Origin: Deinococcus yavapaiensis KR-236 | GTDB lineage: Bacteria > Deinococcota > Deinococci > Deinococcales > Deinococcaceae | Assembly (NCBI RefSeq): GCF_003217515.1 | Contig: NZ_QJSX01000014.1 | Location: 1 to 64,000 of the forward strand | Direction of reading: 5' to 3' | Length of the DNA: 64,000 bases | In this document: piece after piece, positions 59,558-64,000 of the stretch | Position numbering within the stretch: the first letter of the stretch is position 1 | How the letters are laid out: each line of letters begins with the position of its first letter | Program-made: the position numbers and the translations under genes | Notes under the pieces: generated by a model | Databases searched by the model: none | Seen by the model: the letters and a program-made list of their open reading frames with translations, nothing else | What the model was told of the DNA's origin: nothing

Positions 59558-61999
59558 ATGACGCAGACACGCGACAGCATCAACGACATTTGGGGCGCCC
59601 GCACCCCGCACGGTGCCGACGCATCTTGGCCCGAGCGCGTCGACGAGCACATCACCGACACGCCGGACCGCTGGGTGCGAGGAACCTGTGTGCTGTGCTC
59701 CAATGGGTGCGGGCTCGACATCGGCGTGAAGGACGGACGCATCGTCGGCGTGCGCGGCCTCGCCACGGACGTCACCAACAAGGGGCGCCTCGGCCCCAAG
59801 GGGTTGCACGGCTGGGTCGCGAACAACGCCGAGGACCGCCTCACCCGGCCCCTGATTCGCCGGGACGGACGACTTCAGGAAGCCACTTGGGACGAGGCGA
59901 TGGAGCTCGTCGTGCGCCGCTCGAAAGAGATCGTCGAGCAGCACACGAGCGGCGCGGTCGGCTTCTACACCTCGGGTCAGCTCTTCTTGGAGGAGTACTA
60001 CACGCTGGCCGTGATCGGCAAGGCCGGGCTGGGCACGCCTCACATGGACGGCAACACGCGGTTGTGCACGGCCACCGCCGCCGCCGCCCTCAAGGAGTCG
60101 TTCGGGTCGGACGGGCAGCCGGGCGCGTACGAGGACCTCGACGTGACCGACACGATTATGCACGTCGGGCACAACGTCGCCTCGCAGCAGACGGTGTTGT
60201 GGATGCGCATCCTCGATCGACTCGCCGGGCCGAATCCACCGAAGCTCATCGTGATCGACCCTCGGCGTACCTTCACCGCCGAGAAGGCCACCGTGCACCT
60301 CGCGCCGAGGGTCGGGACGAACGTGGCGCTCCTCAACGGTCTCATTCGTCTCGTCATCGAGGCCGGAGCGGTCGACCGGGACTTCCTCGACGCGCATACC
60401 GTCGGATACGACGCGCTGAAGAAGACCGTCGAGACTTACACGCCCGAGCGGGTCGAGGAGCTCACGGGCGTGCCCGCGCGTGACGTGCGCGCCGCCGGGG
60501 AGATCCTCGCGACGACGCGTACCCTCGTCTCCACGGTGCTGCAAGGCGTGTACCAGTCCATGCAGGCGACGGCCGCCGCCGTGCAGGTCAACAACCTGCA
60601 CCTCGTGCGCGGCCTCATCGGAAAGCCGGGCAGCGGCATCTTGCAGATGAACGGTCAGCCCACGTCGCAGAACACCCGCGAGACGGGCGCGGACGGCGAC
60701 CTGCCCGGCTTTCGCAACTGGGGTAACCCCGATCACATCCGTCAGCTCGCCAAGCTTTGGAACGTCCCGGTCAACAAGATTCCGCACTGGTCGCCGCCGA
60801 CGCACGCGATGCAAATCTGGCGGTACTGCGAGACGGGCAGCATCAAGTTCTTGTGGATCCAGGCGACCAATCCTGCCGTGTCCTTGCCGGAGTTGGGTCG
60901 AATCCGCCGCATCCTTCAGAAGGAAGACTTGTTCGTGGTCGTGCAGGACGCGTTCATGACCGAGACCGCCCGCCTCGCCGACGTGGTGCTACCCGCCGCG
61001 ATCTGGGGCGAGAAGACCGGCACCTTCACGAATGTGAGCCGCACCGTGCACATCTCGTGCAAGGCCGTCGAGCCGCCCGGTGAGGCCCGGAGTGACCTCG
61101 ACATCTTCTTGGACTACGCGCGCCGCATGGATTTCCGCGATCAGGACGGCTCGCCGCTGATTCGCTGGGACGACGCGCGGGGCGCCTTCGAGGCGTGGAA
61201 GGAGTGCACGCGTGGCCGACCTTGCGACTACACGGGCTTGACGTACGAGAAGCTTCTGGCGGGCAGCGGCATTCCCTGGCCCGTGAACGAGCGTCACCCT
61301 GACGGGACTCTGCGGCTTTATACCGACGGCGTCTTCCCCACCGGGGCGGACGAGGCGGAAACATACGGGCAGGACTTCGACACGGGCGCTTCCGTCACGG
61401 CCGAGGAATACCGCGCGAACGACCCGAAGGGCCGCGCGCTCATCAAGCCCGCCGAACACCAGGAACCGCACGAGGTGCCCGACGACGCGTACCCGCTATG
61501 GTTCACGACGGGACGGCAGGTCTATCACTTTCACACGCGCACGAAGACCGGCCGGGCGCGCGCCTTGGCGGAGGCGGCGCCGGACGCGTTCGTGCAGCTT
61601 TCGCAGGAGGACGCCCAACGGTACGGCATCGAGCAGGACGACTGGGTGCTCGTGGAGTCCCGCCGAGGCGCGATCATCGAACGGGCGCGGATCGGGAACA
61701 TCGAGCCGGGCCTCGTGTTCGTTCCGTGGCACTACGGCTCTTGGGACGATCCGAGCCGTCCGCGCGCCGCAAACGAGCTGACCCTCACCGAGTGGGATCC
61801 CGTGAGCAAGCAGCCGCACTACAAGTACGCGGCGGTGCGGATCAGTCGGTACGACGCGAAGGACGCCTTGCCTCCCATGGGCCTGATGAGCCGCACGATC
61901 GACGCCGCGCGTGGTCTGATCGGGAGGCACGGCGACGAGGCGGCGTCCGCGAAGTCCGAATTCGCGCGTCCGAAGACGACGCAGAGGGTGGACGGATGA
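59558..61999 (+). CDS. molybdopterin oxidoreductase (nitrate reductase/formate dehydrogenase type) lacking the fourth cluster Cys
   Basis: An 813-residue Mo-bis-MGD enzyme. The N-terminal cluster motif has Cys44, Cys47 and Cys51 in CVLCSNGC, but the expected fourth Cys, in G-x-L-C-P-K-G, is Gly79 (GRLGPKG). The likely Mo-ligand Cys170 lies in GNTRLCTATAAA, which aligns with Nap/Nas nitrate reductases. GKPGSGILQMNGQPTSQN and TGRQVYHFHTRTKTGRA are cofactor-binding motifs. There is no Tat signal, so it is cytoplasmic. It overlaps a small partner gene (ATGA). No electron-transfer or cofactor genes lie nearby. Substrate unproven. Confidence 0.88.
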   Translation: MTQTRDSINDIWGARTPHGADASWPERVDEHITDTPDRWVRGTCVLCSNGCGLDIGVKDGRIVGVRGLATDVTNKGRLGPKGLHGWVANNAEDRLTRPLIRRDGRLQEATWDEAMELVVRRSKEIVEQHTSGAVGFYTSGQLFLEEYYTLAVIGKAGLGTPHMDGNTRLCTATAAAALKESFGSDGQPGAYEDLDVTDTIMHVGHNVASQQTVLWMRILDRLAGPNPPKLIVIDPRRTFTAEKATVHLAPRVGTNVALLNGLIRLVIEAGAVDRDFLDAHTVGYDALKKTVETYTPERVEELTGVPARDVRAAGEILATTRTLVSTVLQGVYQSMQATAAAVQVNNLHLVRGLIGKPGSGILQMNGQPTSQNTRETGADGDLPGFRNWGNPDHIRQLAKLWNVPVNKIPHWSPPTHAMQIWRYCETGSIKFLWIQATNPAVSLPELGRIRRILQKEDLFVVVQDAFMTETARLADVVLPAAIWGEKTGTFTNVSRTVHISCKAVEPPGEARSDLDIFLDYARRMDFRDQDGSPLIRWDDARGAFEAWKECTRGRPCDYTGLTYEKLLAGSGIPWPVNERHPDGTLRLYTDGVFPTGADEAETYGQDFDTGASVTAEEYRANDPKGRALIKPAEHQEPHEVPDDAYPLWFTTGRQVYHFHTRTKTGRARALAEAAPDAFVQLSQEDAQRYGIEQDDWVLVESRRGAIIERARIGNIEPGLVFVPWHYGSWDDPSRPRAANELTLTEWDPVSKQPHYKYAAVRISRYDAKDALPPMGLMSRTIDAARGLIGRHGDEAASAKSEFARPKTTQRVDG

Positions 62000-62466
62000 A
62001 CGGACGGAGCATGCACGTCGGCAATTACCTCGGCCTCGTCCACGGCAGCGAGGAGCGATTGGTGGACGTTCTGCGCAAAGTCGCTCGGCATCATCGAGAC
62101 GAACCGGACGTCGAGCAGACTTGCTTGCTGCTCGCCGCGTGGTCCGAAAAGCACCTGAAGTTCCTCCGGCCCCTCGTGGAGAAGTACGGCGAGGAAAAGA
62201 ACCCCGAGCCCGACGACTTGGAAGTCGCGCTGTTCCACGGGCCGCGCACCGGCAGTTTGGGCTTGCTTCGCGATCTGCACGACTTGTGGCTTATGTCGAA
62301 CGAGGTGCAGCTTTGCTGGACGGTGTTGGAGCAGGCCGCGCAGGCGTTGCGTGACGACGATCTCGAACGCGTCTGCAAGGAGTGCGGCAAGGAGACGAAG
62401 CGTCAGACGGCGTTCTTCCTGACGCGCATCAAGCAGGCCGCGCCGCAAGCCCTCGTGGTGGCTTGA
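61996..62466 (+). CDS. ferritin-like/helical partner of the molybdoenzyme (156 aa)
   Basis: A 156-residue all-helical protein: HVGNYLGLVHGSEERLVDVL, then LLLAAWSEKHLKFLRPLVEKYG, DLHDLWLMSNEVQLCWTVLE and KETKRQTAFFLTRIKQAA. Regular His and Glu spacing suggests a four-helix bundle, possibly ferritin-like, though the metal-binding ExxH pairs are not complete. The ATG overlaps the stop of the molybdoenzyme gene (ATGA), so the two are co-translated and it may be a chaperone or electron-transfer partner. I do not recognise a named family. Confidence 0.65.
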   Translation: MNGRSMHVGNYLGLVHGSEERLVDVLRKVARHHRDEPDVEQTCLLLAAWSEKHLKFLRPLVEKYGEEKNPEPDDLEVALFHGPRTGSLGLLRDLHDLWLMSNEVQLCWTVLEQAAQALRDDDLERVCKECGKETKRQTAFFLTRIKQAAPQALVVA

Positions 62467-62472
62467 GGATGG

Positions 62473-62540
62473 CGCGCCTTGCCGTTCGAACGGCAAGGCG
62501 CGAAGAAGTCGGAGGGCGCGGCGCTCCTCTCGCCGCGCCC
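62473..62540 (+). terminator. two successive hairpin terminators of the molybdoenzyme operon
   Basis: A perfect 30-nt palindrome (62473-62502, core GCCGTTCGAACGGC) and, 12 bp on, a 10-bp stem GGGCGCGGCG with its complement (62514-62540). Confidence 0.75.
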
Positions 62541-62895
62541 TGTGGTGGTGCACGAAGCGATTCGCGAGGAAGGCGAGAGAGGAACTCGGGCGCTCTACCC
62601 GCGCGCTCGGCTTGGATCTCGCGGCAAACTTGTCGATGGCTTCTCTTCGGTACGGAGGGCCTGACGACGGGCGCGTTGTCCTTTTGCTGGATGCCTTGAC
62701 TACGACGCTGCTCGGGAACATCCTGGGCGGCGTCGAAGCACGCGCAGGTCGCGGCGGGCGAGCAGAAGGAGACGCTTGAGCGCCGTTCGCCCCGAAGAAG
62801 CCCGATGACTCAGCGTGGTGAGCAGTGCCCGACGACCCCGACGGGCAAGCCTCGTCGGGGCCGTCTCTTTGGGGTGCGGAGCGGTCGTCGCCAAG
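62541..62895. other. 355-bp intergenic stretch
   Basis: No convincing gene. It contains a hairpin CCCCGACG/CGTCGGGG at 62836-62860 (longer arms to 62831-62865) that probably ends fabI transcription or acts in the other direction (TCTTTGG on the plus strand). A rightward stretch encoding LLLDALTTTLLGNILGG (about 62670-62730) has no clear start and is not called. Confidence 0.5.
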
Positions 62896-63678
62896 TTATT
62901 CCAACTGCATGCCCATCGCGTTGTAGCCCGCGTCGACGTACGTGACTTCACCCGTGATGCCGCTCGCCAAGTCGGACAGCAGGAAGAGGCCGAGTTTGCC
63001 GACTTCCTCTTGGGTGGCGTTGCGACCGAGCATGCTCATGGCGGCGGCCTTTTCGTACATGCTGCCGAAGCCGGGGATGCTTCGCGCGGCGACCGTGCGC
63101 ATGGGGCCGGCGCTGATGGCGTTGACGCGGACGTTCTTCTTGCCGAGCTCGTACGCGAGGTAGCGGGTGCTCGCCTCCAGGGCAGCCTTGGCGATCCCCA
63201 TGACGTTGTACTTCGGCACGACCTTTTGCGAGGCGTAGTACGTCAAGGTGACGATGGCGCCGCCGTCACGCAAGAGCGGCTCGGCATGCCGAGCGACGGA
63301 CACGAGGCTGTACGCGGAGACGCTCAGGGCCGTGTTCCAGTCTTCGGGCGTCGTGTCGATGAAGCGGCCGTCCATGGCCGGTCTCGGCGCGAACGCCACG
63401 GAGTGGACGATGTAGTCGAGCCCGCCGAACTCTTCTCGGACGCGTTCGAACAGTCGTGCGAGGTCCGCTTCGACCGTGACGTCGCACTGCTCGGTGAAGG
63501 TGTCGGAGTGCGGCGCGGCGAGCTTTTCGATGTCGGCGCGCAAACGCTCGCCTTGGTAGCTGAAGGCGACCTTGGCGCCCGCCTTGATGAGCTGCTCGCC
63601 AATCGCCCAGCCGAGAGAGCGGGCGTTCGTCACGCCGAGCACGAGGGCCGTCTTGCCGGTGAGGTCGATGCCGATCAT
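62896..63678 (-). CDS. fabI: enoyl-ACP reductase (FabI)
   Basis: A 260-residue NADH-dependent enoyl reductase. It begins GKTALVLGVTNARSLGWAIG (dinucleotide binding), and the active-site Tyr147, Tyr157 and Lys164 lie in TYYASQKVVPKYNVMGIAK. It performs the last step of each fatty-acid elongation cycle and is encoded 17 kb from the rest of the fab genes. TACAGT ends exactly 6 nt before the ATG, so the transcript is probably leaderless and is not under the palindrome that covers the fabH promoter. Confidence 0.96.
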   Translation of the reverse strand: MIGIDLTGKTALVLGVTNARSLGWAIGEQLIKAGAKVAFSYQGERLRADIEKLAAPHSDTFTEQCDVTVEADLARLFERVREEFGGLDYIVHSVAFAPRPAMDGRFIDTTPEDWNTALSVSAYSLVSVARHAEPLLRDGGAIVTLTYYASQKVVPKYNVMGIAKAALEASTRYLAYELGKKNVRVNAISAGPMRTVAARSIPGFGSMYEKAAAMSMLGRNATQEEVGKLGLFLLSDLASGITGEVTYVDAGYNAMGMQLE

Positions 63679-63786
63679 GCGCGCACTGTACCATCCGTCG
63701 CGATTCTCGTCGTGCGCCCTCCTCGAGGGCCGGGAAGACGACGTTCGTTAGAGTTCGGAGAGAGTGAAGCCCTTAAACTGATGATC

Positions 63787-64000
63787 ATGTGGCTTTTCGC
63801 GCCGAACTTGAACGTCACGCACGGCTTTTCTACGCGTCACGGCGGCGTGTCGAGCGGACCGTTCGCGTCTCTCAACCTCGATGACCGTGAGGATGACGCG
63901 GCGCTCGTGACCGCGAATCGCGAGCGCGCCCTGAGGGCGCTGGACGTGGACGGGCGGATCGTGGCCCGCTTGCATCAAGTGCACGGAACGGACGTGCGAG
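63787..64000 (+). CDS. YfiH/laccase-domain protein (partial, N-terminal 71 residues)
   Basis: Only the first 71 codons are present; the gene continues past the right edge. GFSTRHGGVSSGPFASLNL and QVHGTDV match the start of the YfiH/DUF152 (multicopper polyphenol oxidase-like) family, now known as purine nucleoside phosphorylases and related enzymes. The ATG at 63787 lies 7 nt after TAAACT (63774-63779), so translation is probably leaderless; an in-frame ATG at 63781 is too close to that -10. Confidence 0.88.
   Translation, partial: MWLFAPNLNVTHGFSTRHGGVSSGPFASLNLDDREDDAALVTANRERALRALDVDGRIVARLHQVHGTDVR

Noticed and set aside
59230..59844. 204-codon leftward ORF overlapping the 5' end of the molybdoenzyme gene
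   Set aside because: About half of it lies antisense inside a firm gene, and the non-overlapping part has poor codon bias. It could include decayed sequence but is not a gene.

Overview
The window is GC-rich, tightly packed chromosomal DNA with no rRNA operon, no CRISPR array and no intact insertion sequence. Several features suggest a Deinococcus-type bacterium (Deinococcota). About twenty genes have a TANNNT -10 hexamer only 5-7 nt before the start codon and no room for a Shine-Dalgarno site, so their mRNAs should be leaderless. Start codons are often GTG, gene overlaps of the GTGA/ATGA kind are common, two operators match TetR-family boxes known from Thermus, and there are paralogous secreted subtilases and paralogous M29 aminopeptidases. 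The genus is inferred from these traits, not proven.

Layout. 1-7.6 kb: two divergent operons share a perfect 40-bp palindrome. One (leftward) holds a MetX-like acyltransferase, an alpha/beta hydrolase and a CoA-transferase subunit. The other (rightward) holds a periplasmic binding protein, another alpha/beta hydrolase and a complete LivHMGF-type ABC importer. Together they look like an uptake-and-breakdown module for an unidentified carboxylic acid, ester or amide. 7.7-19.9 kb: a secreted subtilase, an M29 peptidase, a tandem of cytoplasmic HtrA-like proteases coupled to a LuxR-type regulator, a TMEM175-like channel, a nitronate monooxygenase, a Ca2+/H+ antiporter and several small unknown proteins. 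20.1-23.0 kb: a likely degenerate genomic island. An intact tRNA-Pro(GGG) lies at one end, a decayed copy of its 3' half with its own terminator lies at the other, and a broken tyrosine integrase sits next to the tRNA. It carries an ATPase, a DinB-family protein and a metallo-beta-lactamase-fold hydrolase.

23-41 kb: a second M29 peptidase, a PQQ-type sugar dehydrogenase, CutA, dihydrolipoyl dehydrogenase (E3), an unknown protein beside a winged-helix regulator, an SPFH protein, a second secreted subtilase, and a 2-oxoacid dehydrogenase operon (E1alpha, E1beta, small membrane protein, E2) behind a PaaR-like operator. An APC transporter and polyphosphate kinase follow. 41.4-45.8 kb: the fatty-acid synthesis operon fabH-fabD-fabG-acpP-fabF, whose promoter -35 lies inside a FadR-like palindrome; fabI lies at the right end of the window.

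45.9-64 kb: pfkA-rsmI and two small proteins behind a short leaderless leader ORF, rlmH, a universal stress protein, a DEDDh exonuclease, a cyclophilin, ruvX, an alkaline-phosphatase-superfamily enzyme and an acyl-CoA synthetase. The synthetase is divergent from a secreted lipase flanked by two lipoproteins. Last come an EamA exporter, a YjbQ protein, a molybdopterin oxidoreductase that lacks its fourth [4Fe-4S] cysteine together with a coupled helical partner, fabI, and the start of a YfiH/laccase-domain gene.
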